Shown here piece after piece: positions 39,269-63,000 of a DNA stretch of 64,000 nt. The DNA is from Xestospongia bergquistia (lineage: Eukaryota > Porifera > Demospongiae > Haplosclerida > Petrosiidae): positions 2,258,001 to 2,322,000 of the forward strand of contig OZ014420.1 of NCBI GenBank assembly GCA_963965975.1, in the 5' to 3' direction. Below the pieces are notes generated by a model that had not been told where the DNA came from, made no database searches, and saw only the letters and a list, made by a program, of their open reading frames with translations. The position numbers and the translations under genes are program-made. The stretch's first letter is position 1, and every line of letters begins with the position of its first letter.

Positions 39269-42200
39269 TTAAACAACTTTGTCATGTTTTGAAATCTTGA
39301 GTTTGGGAGCAACAAAATCCTTAGATGATACACGAATACTTCCACCACTCTGTCTAAGTGACATGCATTGTTTCTGAAATACAAAAATAATGTTATTACA
39401 AGAAATACAAAGAAAAATAATGCAACAGAGTGAAATAATACTGTCCATAAATAGTACATTGTAATATAGGGATAAACTAGACAAACAAAATATTTGCATG
39501 CCACAGAAAATAATTAAAGAAGTAACTTTCAATATAATTATGTAAATATGGCAATGGGCTCCTATACTATTAGTATATTCATTTAATTGTATTATGTCTA
39601 AGCAAGTTAATCATGATTGTAAGGTCACAGGTGTACATATTTATCTATTATCAAATCAACATACACTACAATTAATGTTTATTAAAGTTAACATTGGGTT
39701 CAGGGAACATTTACTCGTCATGTGCATCAAAACAGATGTCAAAAGATAATTGTAGACAATTGAGTGCCACAATAACAGAATTAACCATCAAAAAATGTTA
39801 TCATATCTCAATCATGTAGTCTCTACTAAGGGAGTCTTTGCTAAGCCATTATCATGAAGTCAAAATGCAATTGGGAAAGTTGTGGTGAAAGCCCATGCCA
39901 TTTAATGATGACTCATGCTAAGGATGCCAAAGTACATGTACTCTATTATTATAATAACTATGTTATGTATACATGCTTATAATTGCAACACAGCATGTGT
40001 TCAAACAGTGCAATACCAATAAGCAATATAAACTTTATAGTACAGATAAGAAAGAAAACTGTTCCTGATAATGCTATATAAAGACATAAAATAAACAGTG
40101 GGAATATAGGGTTGGGTGTTGTGTATATTATGGATACCAATAGCTCATATTTCATCTTTACCACATTAAACAGCTAGCAATGACAACAGTTTGTAAGCAA
40201 TAAAGATAATAATGGTCTACAGCTTTGACAACAGTTCATAAGTCTTAGTGATAAGAGACAGTTTTTTTAGATGAAATTAACAAACTTATTCTTTCAAGAA
40301 ACTTAACTAGTAGTTGTTCCCTGTTGATGCTGTCAACAATAACTAACTGCCACATAATATAGGTGTCAAGGCTCTCTCACTACATAATGTCAGTCTTCAA
40401 AGGATATAAGAACACTAACAGACATTCAGCTTTAATACCAACTCTACCTGCTCTATGATAAGAGTACAATAACTTATACTACATTGTCAAACTATATATT
40501 TTGGGAAGACTTTTGTAATTTAGAGTTCCATGAGAGATGAGTTTATAAGCACAGTACAGCAACAAGGAAAGTCAGGGCAATGCTATGTAAATGAGAATTA
40601 TTCTTGGTAAACTTCCCAGAGCAATGTAATTATTGTGAAAGGCTAGTCCAGGATGTTTTGTCAACAACCAAATAAATAAGGAAATACAGAAAAAATGTTT
40701 GATGAAATGACATAAGCAGAGTTCCTTTCGGTGCCATCAATGATAAATTGTAAACAATAAAACAATGGGCTAAAAAATGGTATGCAAATCTTATCTAATC
40801 CAAAAGACATGTAGAAAAATTGAATACCAGTAGAACAACTAATATTTATAGCTCATTGTTTTGGATTTTGGACAAAATGTCCTCATTAATAGTCTCTTGG
40901 CAGTACAAGCTTAGCAAGCTACTAGACAATTGGTACAGTTAAAAGTTCATCTACACAACTTTATTAACATTTAATACATCAAAGTAATTTATTGCTTTGA
41001 AGAGGGAAGTTATTACTAATGATACATGTACCCTAATTGTGAAAGTTGTCCTAAGATTGTTTCTGAAATAACACCACCTTTCCTACAATGTTAATGAAAG
41101 CTGGAAAGCTGACATAAGCTATGGATATACAATGTATGTAATTTATGACATGTGGCCCAAATTCTCTAAAATTACCACAAACTACCTAGCATTCTTTGTG
41201 TACTAGATCTGTCTTGCTGATTATAGCTAGCATACTCTCTTATTCCTTTGGGACATATAATATCACTATGTACAAATTCTTACCTCATTCTCATCATTAA
41301 ATGTGTCTTGAAGCAATAATGTGGAATCTTGTCGAGAATTTAATAGAGTTTTCCTTCTTAAGCCCATTGAGGAAATACTCAATCTTGATAAGGTCAATGA
41401 TTGCTCAACTGATTGTGGTTCATTTGACTTTGAAGGACTAATGAAATGAAATATAATCATTCTGAAATGTTCTCTTATATAAAGAGACTTAAGTAAATGT
41501 AGCCAAAGTGATCAATGTAGCTATACCTTAATTTCTTTTTATTCTGTACATATGGTGCTGGCAGAGGTTTCCTTGTTGCACGTGATTTTCTAGGAAGATT
41601 TCTAGGTTTCTTCATTGGTTCTTCTTGTATTGTTGTCACTGTGGTCTCTACAAAAGGATGTTTTATAAGAGGATGATCTTCCTTTAATGAACTCTGGTCC
41701 TCAGGAAGCTGATCCTTCTGTCTTGAGAGACTATCATCATGGGTGTCCTTTGATGTTACATAGGTGTCTAGGTCTTTCTTCAATGAGAGATTTTTTGAGC
41801 TTCTAGTTCTCGGATAAGTTGAAGACGGTTGAGCTTTTTTCTTTCTTTGTGTCTTCTTAACAATGTCAGTGGTATTTTTGTGTTCTTTCCCTTTCAATCG
41901 AGAAGACATCCTTCTTGGTTGAGGGGACATTGATGCAGAGAGTTGATCCAGAGATGGTGACCAGGATGAATCTTTTTCCTCTATTGAAACTGGAGATACA
42001 GAACTGTGAGCTACAACTTCCTTTTGTGAAGATGACAAGTCTCTCCTTAAATGATTTTGTTGAGAATTCACTGGTCTTGTGTGGACAATATCTGTATCTT
42101 CATCACAAACTGTTAAGTGTCTTTTACTACGACGTCTTTGCACTTTTGGCTTCAAAGATTCATCCCTAGATGAAGAGGAGTCCATGCTTGTGTCTTTGTG

Positions 42201-43982
42201 ATGTTGAGTGGACAAATGTTGTGCTGGTGAAAACAAACCATCTAGATGATCTTGTCTAGGTGGTGGTATTTGCTGAGGCCTTTCCTTTATAGTAGTCTCA
42301 TCATCACTGTCATCATGTATTACTGTCTGTCTTTTACGATGACGCAACGTTCTTCGATTCCTTGTTATTGAATCATTGCTTTCATCTAATTCAACTGGCA
42401 ATGGTATCTCAGAGCTCATACTACTAGTACTGGGTTGCTGATGGGTGATGGGTTCACTGCTCTGTGACAAGTTCTCATTGACTCTTAATACCTGCCCTGT
42501 TTCTAGCATACCAGTCTGATCATCATTAGAACTATATGAAGAAATGTAATTGTTATCAATTTGTAGCCGAGGAACAACAACTTCAAAAGAGCGCCTAATG
42601 GATGATTTCAATATCTCTTTCTTCTTTTGTCTTAGTCTTGACTTCACAAAACTTGTTTGCTTCACATTGGGCTCAGCAATCTTACTCTTATCCCTGACAC
42701 ATGTGGTACTCAGGTCATTCCAAGTTAAATTATTAGAAATTGTCATACTCTTTCTTTGGGTTGTAGAGGAGGCTTCACTTAGATCACAGTCATTGCTACT
42801 GTGGACAGAGGTCAAGATATCAACAGGTACTTCAACAGATCTTTTCTAAAAATAAGTAAAGAACACAGTAACTAAATGAATAATGTTCCAATAGCACATG
42901 CATTATATGCAGGATTTGATAAAGCTAATAAATATATCCTATAATTAATGATTAAGAAGGAACCATTGTTACATCACAATGATCAGTAATAGGCCCTATT
43001 GTGCAATACTTTTTTACCCGGAAAAAACTTGAAATTCCTGAATTGAACGCAATAGTTAAGTGGATGAAAAGTCAGACAGGCATTTTCCTTTATCAAGAAG
43101 CATAAATACTGGATTAAAGCTGTTAGAAGAGTTATTGATTAAATATGGATCATTATCTTTAAAAGCATCTAGTTAGGGCAATTGGGTCAAGACTTTTATA
43201 GCACTCACCGATTCAAATTCCATAATGACATTTATTATTGTGATGTATGCATTTATTATGAATTATTCAAAAAAGGAGCTAGGCAAAGGAAAGTGATTAA
43301 AAAACATGTATTTGCAAGAGGTTACCTGGGAATGTATTGCTTATTCACACCATTTAAAGAATTTTCAATTTATTTACTCTATTAATAAGGATTTTCAATT
43401 TTATGCTATTGATTTATATCTTTAGTTAATGAACAACATCGCATTAAAAGATGAGGAAAGACACATCACTGGTAAAAGGTGATGTCTCCAGTCAACTCTA
43501 GTTGTGTCCATTTTTGTGTAAGTATGAGAAAACCTACATTTTCACAGCAACCATATAACACAAGTGTAAATATAACCACACCCACAGCTTGTTCCAAACC
43601 CTTCCCTTTACTCACTGAACTAGGCGTATAAGCAGAACACAACACATTATAAGAAAATATGTTGTAATATACATCTGAAGCATATCTTTAAGTACCTTTT
43701 ACTTATATATAAATTCAGGTAAATCTTTCAGGTATATCTAAAACTTGTCTGCATTGGTACTACTTCACTTACTCTGTCTAAGTTCTTATCTTTCTCAATG
43801 AGTAAGACCTCCTTGATTATATGTTCATACAATGAATGTAATTCCCTACCATTCATCAGTACTGCTGTAGACGTTTCAAAAAACCTTCTTTCAAGCTCCA
43901 AAAGCCTAACATCATCTTCAATAGTAAGTGCACAGTCAATTTGAGGATCTACTTCATCTTCAGTAATTACATTGTCATCCAT
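39269..43982 (-). CDS. Unrecognised basic, Ser/Arg/Lys-rich protein
   Basis: Four exons, 43773..43982, 41527..42845, 41284..41437, 39269..39373, closing in one frame to 595 aa, with good donors and acceptors. I do not recognise the family. Residues 1-70 are acidic and helical (LLELERRFF, LHSLYEHIIKEVLLIEKDK), possibly a coiled coil or dimerisation helix. Exon 2 encodes a long disordered stretch rich in Ser, Arg, Lys and Gln with several short basic patches (RLRQKKKEILKSSIRR, RRRSKRH, KKTQRKKKAQ) and repeated acidic DDS/DDE motifs. The C-terminal exons contain RLSISSMGLRRKTLL and a compact end, LRQSGGSIRVSSKDFVAPKL, which looks conserved. The composition suggests a nuclear or chromosome-bound protein with phosphorylation sites, but that is inference only. 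It is divergent from CHD1 with 165 bp between starts. Confidence 0.7.
39374..41283 (-). other. 1.91-kb intron of the unrecognised gene
   Basis: The largest non-repetitive intron in the window. AT-rich, no coding frame or structured repeat seen. The same gene has a further 927-bp intron (42846-43772), also without visible features. Confidence 0.55.
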
Positions 43983-44147
43983 TATTAATTTTATTAAGTA
44001 CCTTCGCGCAAAATTCAAAACTGACAAAACATTCAAGTTAAAACCTAATCCGGACTTCTTTGTTTACATTCGTATATTAAACATGTTCTTTAAATAGAGT
44101 AACTCACTCATGCCTCAGTTCTAACTAGAGTCTATTGGTGGATAGTC
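43983..44147. promoter_or_regulatory. Divergent promoter region, unrecognised gene / CHD1
   Basis: 165 bp between outward-facing start codons. No recognisable core-promoter motif. Confidence 0.45.
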
Positions 44148-52343
<8,196 letters not shown>

Positions 52344-52546
52344 TTTTTCTAGCATTTTTTCACTAGTATCCATTATCTGTCTTATTGTATTGATTATTGT
52401 AATTATCATTCATACTTTGTAACAAAGTGCGGGCTGGTCACATGCTAACGTGGTGTAATTTCATTGGTCCAAGTTTGCAGCTCCCATGTGGCTTTTTTTG
52501 TTAGTTTTGTCTTTAGTTCAGAACTACTAAGTGATTTTAGATAACA
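52344..52546 (+). promoter_or_regulatory. Tandem intergenic gap CHD1 / PDIA3
   Basis: 203 bp between the CHD1 stop and the PDIA3 start in the same direction, so it holds the CHD1 3' end and the PDIA3 promoter. It contains GATTGG-type sequence on the minus strand (ATTGGTCC near 52464), a possible CCAAT box in reverse orientation. Confidence 0.4.
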
Positions 52547-55090
52547 ATGGTTCGAATTCTAGTTATATGTGTCTTTGTGTTGGTACTACGCAGCATACGA
52601 GGAGATGAAGGCGATCCCAGTGATGTTATTGATCTGGATGCCTCCAATTTTGCTGAAGGAGTTAATAAGGACATTGTCCTTGTTGAGTTTTTTGCACCTT
52701 GGTAAGGAACTTGGTGAAAAATATATGTACACAAATAAACATGCAATTTTAATGTTTTTGTCTTGTGATAGGTGTGGTCACTGCAAGCGACTGGCTCCAG
52801 AATATGAGAGAGCTGCTACTATGTTAAAAAACTCAGATCCACCTGTACCCCTAGCAAAAGTGTGCTATGAAAAATTCACTACACTATTCTTTCTTTTAAT
52901 TAGGTGGACTGCCCCGCAAACTCTGCCCTTTGTAGTAAGTATGGTGTTTCTGGGTATCCCACTATGAAGATCTTCAGAAATGGTGAATTTAGTGCTGATT
53001 ACAATGGTCCTCGAACAGCTGGTAAGACGTAGTTGTCTGCTGTGTCATATTATATAATTGCAGATGGAATTGTTGCTTACATGGAGAAACAGAGTGGTCC
53101 CAGTTCACGAGGTATGCAGTATCATACATATAATAGATGATGTATATTCATTACAATTGTCAACGATCCTCATGTTAGATTTGCTATTGATGATGTTAAT
53201 GAGATTATTTTGTCATTTAGATTTGAACACTGTTGCAGAAGTGAAGGCATTTATTGAAGATGATGAACACAGTGTTATTGGTGAGGCTAACATTTTTATG
53301 ATATATTTTGAAAATATTTACTTTGAAGGTTTCTTTACATCGGAAAATAGTGAATTAAAGGTTGCATTTTCTGCTGTTTCAAACACTCTGAGAGAATCAT
53401 TTCGTTTTGCTCATAGTGATGACAAGGAAGTATTAGATGAATATGGCTTTCAAGAAGAGTAAGTATTCTCAAATGTCTGAACTTTTTTATCTTTTTGTAG
53501 CACTGTTGCTATTTTCCAGCCTCCTAACATGGTTAGTAAATTAGAGAAAACTCCATTTGTTTATGATGGACCACCAAAAACTGATATACTCAAAGACTTC
53601 ATTCAAACCAAATTGTATGTTTTTTCAAACTCTTGTATTAATTTTTTTCTGCTTCTTATAGTATGGGTCTTGCTGGTGTTCGAAATACTGACAATATGAA
53701 TTTGTTTGAAGAGAAGAAACCTCTCTGTGTAGTGTACTATGAGATTGACTACTCTATGAATCCTAAAGGTAAATGTCTACAACATACATGTATGTAGTTT
53801 TTCAGTATGGTTTGTTATAATAGTACCTATGTAGGGATTGCCTGTTAAAGCATCTTGGCTGATAACATTTACTTTAAACATGTGCAAATTTCTAAGAAAT
53901 TAAATGATATGTAGTATGTCATTTGATGAAACAAACAACAATGGTATATCCCTAACATTTCATTTATGTTCAAGAAAACAGTTTATTCACTCTTACATCT
54001 AGTTGTATTAATTTATTTTGTACAAACCATGATGTAAAATGTCTTGTAATGTACACTTCATAGTTAAAGTTACACTTATAATTATGATATTTGTTTTTTC
54101 TTTACAGGAACTAATTATTGGCGTAATCGGTAAGGGACATTGATAATAATCTGCCTATCCCCCTGTTGTTTTGTAGGGTTATTAAAGTGGCTAAAGAGTT
54201 TATTGATAAGGGTGTGTCCTTTGCTATTTCTGATCGTAGTGATTTCAGTAGTGAGGTGGAAGCACTTGGAGCTCAGTCCAAGGATCCCACTGCTGGTATC
54301 TATGATAGTAAAGGGAAATATGCAATGGAGAAAGATTTCAGTGTTGATGCCCTTCGTGAGTTTGTTCAAGAGTACCTTGATGATCGACTAGAACCTTACA
54401 TAAAATCAGAACCTGTACCTGCTGACAATGAAGGCCCTGTTAAGGTCAGGTGTGCAATGCCATACAAAATATTGGTGTTGTCCTAGAGATATCGTCTGAA
54501 CTTTATACATCTATTTTCCTAAGATTTCACTATTTTTGAAAGAGGATGTTTCTTTCTTAGGTTGTGGTTGGTAAAAACTTTGATCAAATTGTTAATGATG
54601 AAAGCAAAGATGTCCTTATTGAATTCTATGCTCCTTGGTGTGGACACTGTAAGGCTTTAGCACCCAAATATGATGAGCTTGGTGAAAAGGTACTATAATC
54701 GTAATATATTATTTATTATTAATGTTTATGTTTTGTCAGCTCAAGAATGATCCTAACATTGTAATAGCAAAAACTGATGCTACTGCTAATGACTATCCAC
54801 CCAATTATGAGGTTAGAGGGTAAGTATGTTTGTTTGTTTTAAATATTATTGAGGTCATTTTAGGTATCCTACTATATTCTGGGTGCCAGCAGGAAACAAA
54901 TCTAATCCTCAGAAATATGAGGTATTTAGAAGAATTGATGTTTTTATGAAGTCATTATACTTCTGTATAGAGTGGACGGGAAGTTGCTGATTTCATTAAA
55001 TTTATAAAAGAAAATGCTACTAATCCTCCTATTGTTGAGGGAGAAAAGAGCAAAAAGAAAACCAAGAAAGGGAAGAAGGAGGAGCTGTAA
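52547..55090 (+). CDS. PDIA3: Protein disulfide isomerase A3 (ERp57)-like
   Basis: Fourteen exons: 52547..52701, 52772..52859, 52904..53021, 53064..53111, 53221..53280, 53329..53458, 53501..53614, 53662..53768, 54108..54129, 54177..54444, 54561..54689, 54740..54819, 54864..54921, 54971..55090, giving 498 aa (human PDIA3 505). A signal peptide ([16 protein letters not shown]) is followed by thioredoxin domain a with active site WCGHC (Cys53, Cys56), non-catalytic domains b and b', and domain a' with a second WCGHC (Cys397, Cys400). The end is a Lys-rich tail finishing KEEL, a KDEL-type ER retrieval signal. The [19 protein letters not shown] segment favours PDIA3 over PDIA1. It forms and rearranges disulfides of glycoproteins with calnexin/calreticulin in the ER lumen. 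One exon is only 22 bp. Same strand as CHD1 and GOLPH3 but with separate promoters presumed. Confidence 0.95.
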
Positions 55091-55168
55091 ATTAGAACTT
55101 TTTAGGGATCTCTTTAAACTAGCAGCTACACGTTTAATTTTGATCAATGTGATCTGCAAATTTATATA

Positions 55169-55174
55169 AATAAA
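55169..55174 (+). terminator. Polyadenylation signal AATAAA for PDIA3
   Basis: A canonical hexamer 79 bp after the PDIA3 stop and 129 bp before the GOLPH3 start. Confidence 0.65.
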
Positions 55175-55302
55175 CCGTATATTAGTGTTGCTTTAATTAT
55201 CGGAATTTGAAAGAAGTATTAACAAAGAAAGGGGCGGCGCAAGAATAAGAATTCGTGAGTTATCTCATGAAGTGAGGGCAACATCCCAGACTGTTATTTA
55301 GA

Positions 55303-57046
<1,744 letters not shown>

Positions 57047-57198
57047 TTCTGATCGATACTTTATTATTGACTAATTGAAGGCTAACTATAATATTATTAT
57101 TAATAATTATTAATAGTAATGATAATCGTTCATTTTCATTCTTATTGTAAATACTTCATCTTAACCACGTGGTTGAGTAGGCATTAATTAAAATAATC

Positions 57199-59643
57199 AT
57201 GGTAACAAGAATTGTTAGACTTTCTTCTCATCATTATACTCAGAGAGTGCTATATTTCTACTCAAAATGTCTTCCTTTGTATAACAAAGATCATTTTTAC
57301 CACTTTGAGTACAGGGTAGGCATGTAAATCTACTATTCTATGCGTAAATCACATTATTTCCTAAAGGTTTTTCTATCTTCTGTTAGATGGTACAGTAATG
57401 AACGTACACCACCAAATGGAGGGCTCATAAAGAGTTTTATAGATAACTTAAGGAAGAATTTAGAGAAAAGTAAGGAGATGCAAGAAAATTTGAAAGCATT
57501 TGAAAGTGAGAGATCTCGAATTGTAAAGTCAGATTCTGTAAAACTTCTTCGAGAAAAAATAGCTGGAACTCAAGTACACAAAGTTCTACTATAACATATA
57601 ATATATATATGTAATATACTATAGGAGTGGTTGATTACTGTGAGTTTAAAAGCTATTGATACTACTCGGAGGAGTATAACAAACATTACAAAGACGTCAT
57701 TGAAGGTACATGTATGCTAACCAGATGATGTTATGAAATGACATCTTTAATTGTAAAGTTTTAATGTTAATATAAGCATTACTTCTATGGTATACCTATA
57801 GGTCTTCAAGCAGATCTCTCAATCAGACTTTGGTAAGAAAGGCCAAGAAGTCAGTACTCAAGTAAATCTGAAATTTGTTCATGTACAGAACATAATACTT
57901 TCCATAGATGTCCAAAACAGCACAAGAAGCTGCAGAAAAAATATCAGAGAAGGCGCAGGTACTGGGAAAGACAGATGTGTATAAAACTATTTCTAAGGTA
58001 TTAAATATGTCGTTTGTTATATTAGAATACTAGGGTCATCAATTTCTTTATGTTTATGACCAAATGATAGTTTAGTGCCATAATATTTAAATGTGTATGC
58101 AGGGAGCTGAAACAGTGAAGGAGGATCTTTTTGATGATATAGTGAAAGAGTCAGCACCTTATCGACCTCCTGGTACATATAAGGATAATGATGTATTTGC
58201 TAATGGCTTTACGTTTTATAGAACAAATCTTAAAACGAACTGAAAGAGCCACTCACTATAAGAGTAAAGGACAACCTCAACCTAATATTATGCAAGCTGA
58301 TGAGTAAGTAATGAAATGATATATCTTGTATGTGTATAATATTACTTATTATTTGATATAGCTTTGTTATCTTTAAAATAATTCTGCATCTATTGTCTTG
58401 GATACAACTTTCTTAGCACCTAAGAGAGAATTTCCTTGTTGTCTAATCACTGATTAATTTGTTATGAGAAATTTGTACAATGAGTAGTTTGCATTAATTT
58501 CACAAGTTGAACCCATAACATTTTTACACTGATACACTATTGTATTATTACAAATTGTATGTTGCATGCAGTGATACAAAGGACCTAACTATTACTAAAC
58601 AATCAAAATGGAAAAAACAATGGATCAGACTAAGAGAGAACAATCCTATTTCTAACTGTAAGTGTCTCCCTACTATATCTAATATTGTTGATTTCTTAGT
58701 ATTTTATGGTATGAAAATGCGCTATGATGAGAGTGATAATCTTGTCATCAGAGCCACAAGAAGTGTTACTGATAAATTTGGAGATACATTTGGTAAATTA
58801 CAGGATGTTGTTTATTCTTAATAACATTACTGAAATTCAATCTACAGTTAGATATTATAATAAATTCATTGTGTAACTTTATTAGGAGGTGTATTAACAC
58901 AGTCTGATATGGCTGAGACACTGGCTGAAATACACAAAATAGATCCAAACTTCAATAAGGAACATTTCATCAAAGAATGTCAATTTGATATTATTCCCAC
59001 TGTTTTAGAAGCTTATCTTCAAGGGAAAGTTGACATCTTAAAGGACTGGTGTCATGAAGCGGTGAGATTATCAGTTTTATCTTACCTGGTTATTTTACAC
59101 ACACATTAATTGAAAGATGTGTGTAGTTAGGACAGTCAAAAGATATTAAATGTTAAGTGTAATTATTTTTTTCAGGCCTATAATGTACTATCAGCTATCA
59201 TTAAGCAGAAAACAGACAATACCAAATGCAAAGTGCTTGAAGTCCAAAATGTGGATGTAAGTCAGTTTGTCTTTTGATAGTCTCACATGGCCAAGGTGTT
59301 TGAGAACTTCTCTTTGAATCCCTTGCCCATATGAGACTAATATTTTGATAGTGTGTTATGTTGTTGTTGTTGCAGATTCTAGGAGCAAAACTGTTAGAAC
59401 AAGGACCAGTGATGATATTGACATTCAATGCTCAACAGCTAACATCAGATGTTACTCACACTGGTAATGTAAGTATTGTTTCAAGGTAATAATACTTGTT
59501 CTATACTGTTTTCTTTATAGGAAATATTAGAGAATGTTTTTTATGTTTGGGCATTGTGCCGTGACCAAAGTATTTATGATCCTAGGATGGCATGGAGAGT
59601 GTTAGAATTTGGAATACAAGCTTCTGGACGTCTTTTAGTTTAA
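57199..59643 (+). CDS. TIMM44: Mitochondrial import inner membrane translocase subunit TIM44
   Basis: Thirteen exons: 57199..57315, 57367..57573, 57625..57705, 57802..57849, 57908..57997, 58103..58172, 58222..58303, 58572..58657, 58700..58792, 58886..59061, 59176..59256, 59376..59468, 59521..59643, giving 448 aa (human 452). The Arg/Ser/Tyr-rich, acid-free N-terminus (MVTRIVRLSSHHYTQRVL) fits a mitochondrial targeting sequence. A helical, Lys/Glu-rich middle region (FIDNLRKNLEKSKEMQENL) matches the Hsp70/TIM23-binding half. The C-terminal Tim44 domain begins near MKMRYDESDN and contains DIIPTVLEAYLQGKVDILKDWC and YVWALCRDQ. It tethers mtHsp70 to the TIM23 channel and drives matrix import. Exon 4 could end at 57834 (GTAAGA) or 57849; only the latter keeps frame. 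Start codon 152 bp after the GOLPH3 stop. Confidence 0.95.
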
Positions 59644-60005
59644 TCTGTTGTCATTCATTTCATATATGTATGTTATAATACTCTTCATGAATTAAAAGTA
59701 TGTGATGGAATTTTATTTAAACTGATTCTAGCATTTAACTTTAGCTAACAAAGAAGACAAACTGGTCACCAGACTAGAGAATTACTGTTGTGATGTTTTT
59801 AAGGCTAGGTTGTAGCATCTTTCTGAGAATTTTAATTTCAATTTTATTTAACCTCAAAGGAATTAGATGTTAATTACATTAAATTATAGGAAAAGGCAAA
59901 TTAAATGTCATAGCTATTGACTATACTATAAAAAGTAAAATACTAACATTATTGAATAGCAGCCATAACTACAAAGGAACTAAAATAATAAACAGCAAAA
60001 GAAAT
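59644..60005. other. Convergent intergenic region TIMM44 / FAD oxidase
   Basis: 362 bp AT-rich gap between stop codons holding both 3' UTRs; no gene or repeat seen. Confidence 0.6.
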
Positions 60006-63000
60006 TTATTTTGGGTTTAGTCCCAATATATTCATTAGTGTATCATTGACAAACATGTTATAAGGGTCAACTCCAAGGTCTGAGCGAACTTTCAGGAACT
60101 TTGTCATCTTGTCACCATACTTCTCTTGCAAATATGGAACAATTCCAGGTACAAATGACCACTGCTTATGCCAATTAGGCATTCCTCCTAAAGCTTTCCA
60201 TTTAGTAGCAAGTTCGATATAGAATTCCTTGTAATCTTGAGTTCCTGTTGTACTCTGTACTTCCAGACAGGCAGTGTGACCAGTGGTCTGAGCAAAGCCT
60301 GATGGGCAAAGAAGACTATCGCTAGTTGCAATGAAGCGTGCTTCAAGAAACATGGTGAATGGGTACTTGTTTGGTGCCATTATAACCTCTGTATGTGCAA
60401 AAACAAAATTAATAAGTAAATTATTAATTGAATGTTGGGGATTGTCATTATTTACATACAGTGAAACAGTAGAGTTGGAGTTCAGAAGCTATTGTGGTAG
60501 CTTGAAATAACTAAAGCTACCTTTAATACAGTAGGATTGAATCTCTATTATGGACATTATTTTATCCCTACAACATTCTGAACAAAATTAATGACACTCC
60601 TTTAAAATGGACTCATACTATAGCTATTAAGAGTGGTTCATTATATAACACTTTACCTCCATCAGCATATTTTTTAGTAAGCTCTTTCAGTATATTCACA
60701 GCTGTAATAACTATTTCAGGATTATCGATATCAACTGGGAAAAGAAACTCCATGTCATATGCATAACAAATGTCAAGACCATCACGGAAAAAGATTGCCC
60801 AAGGTATTTCAACAATTTCTTCATAATATCCTTCTGGATGACCAGTCTTGAGTCCCTTAAATGCAATTGTGAGCATAGTTGGTGTTACACCAGGAAGAAC
60901 ACTCATGAGACTACCCTGAACTGCCTGAGCTCCTTGAGCAAGCACATCTAGCACTTTTTGTAAAAACTTTTTTTTGGTCCTGTAAGATGTATATATAATA
61001 TAACTTTCTTTGAATCTTATAAGATGATAATATAACAATATATTTGAAAGTATCGATAAGTGTTAAAATTGGTGAAAAGCTTATAATATTACATCAGTAA
61101 CTTTTTCTCCTGGAGGAAGCTATGGTATTGTTATGAAGGTTTTTCTAGAAACCTTGAACAAAGGAACTTATTTACATCAGTTGTCCCCAAATGGTATATA
61201 TGACTAATCAAAAATTCATTGGTTACTAAGAATCAGTGAGTGATGGTTGATTTTATTAGTTGCTCTTTTGATACTCACATACAACAGTAGTATATACTGT
61301 ATAGTTGTTCTGAAAGGACTGCCCAGGTGACTTTGTGTCCTCCTTTTTTAATATTAGCAAAATCCTGGTAATTTACCGCAACAGAATCAATAAAAAAACA
61401 ATTTAATGTAAGCTACTACAAACTATTGCTTGTCATGGATACGGTCTGTTTGTATTTGATTGTAAGGTTACTCTATTATTATATGTTATAATCTACTGAT
61501 TAAATAGCCTCATAGCAAATTTAAATCTAGAATGTGGTGGCAAAGGTCTATAAAATTTGTTTATATAAAAGTTTACTGTTATCACCAAAATTAGAGAATG
61601 TAAGTACTAACTACTAATATGGTATAATGCTTGCTACTCTTTCCAAAATTTAAGTAGCATTGATAACTCAATTACCATCAAAGTATTTTAGAGTTATGTA
61701 AAAACTTACGGTAGCCCATCCAGTGTTGGATTTATACCACGTAAATAGACGTCATCCTTGTCTGGTTGCCAATCCACTAATTTGGGTACAACTGGTTGTG
61801 CAATGGCCTCAAGAAGATTAAGACTGTTGAATGGAATCCAAAGAATGTGCAAAGACCAGAATTTCTTCATGTAGCTTGATAGGGTTTGAGCACTGCCATA
61901 AATATCTTCAACTTTGATGTTGAAGTGATTTTCCACTTTAACTTTTTCCAATAATGAAACTTTAATTGTCATCTCAACAATAATCCCAAAAACACCCAAA
62001 TTCACTCTAGCAGCTTGAAGGATTTCCTCTTTCTCTTCTGGAGAAAGATTTTCATCTGGAATTGTCTGAACTTCTCCTTTTGAATTTACAACTTTCATTG
62101 AAATCATCCAGTCAGACATAGGAGTCTGATCTCTACCCACACCCTGTAAAAATGAATGTATTACACTTAAGCTTTTGCTTACAATAATCATTTTTAGACT
62201 AAACTTATTTTATTAATAGAAAATAAAAAATAGTGCTTGAAACAATTAACATGTTTTGAATTAATACAGATATGTTGAAATTTTCTCAAATAGCATATTA
62301 CTTATTTCACATATTAATTCTTGCTATTTGCCTATGTTGTTTTTTATCAGCATTGTTGAAAAATACACAGCTCATCAGCAAACATAAAGTTTTTCTGATG
62401 TAACTCTTTTTTGCTTGAAGATTAATGAAATAATCAAATATTGGTCATTTAAACATAGCATACAACAGAACCAAGCTTGCATTATATCTGTAATTGTATG
62501 CAACTTTTTAAAGATGATAAAGAAAAAGCACTGAATGTTAACGCATGCCGAAATCAATTTATTGATAGTGGCATACTTTAGAAAAAAAGGCTAAATGAGT
62601 TACTCATTAAAAATCAAAGATAATATTTGCCATAGAAACATTGCTACTTCAAAATTTGCTATACTGCTGCATTTTCTTACATGACAACCTCCTGACAGCA
62701 TTCCTCCAAAGGTGGTTGTTGGTATGATAACACTTGATCTAAAGCACACTCCCTCAGCCATCATAGCATTCAATATTTCTGCATTGTTGACTCCAGGTGA
62801 AACAGTTATTGTCATTGACTCTAGATAGTTATACATAAAAATCAAAGATCAACTATTTGATAATGTCAGGCTGCCTTATTATATAGCTACTGATCAGAAC
62901 ATAATGTAAATATAAAGTAACCACAGAATACTAATTTTTGTCTGAGATTGGACAATTCCTACATACACATAGTATAGACAGCATAATGAACCTTAAGTGT

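Noticed and set aside
41915-42849. Plus-strand frames opposite the unrecognised gene
   Set aside because: Shadows of the long minus-strand exon 41527-42845; translations are hydrophobic and low in information.
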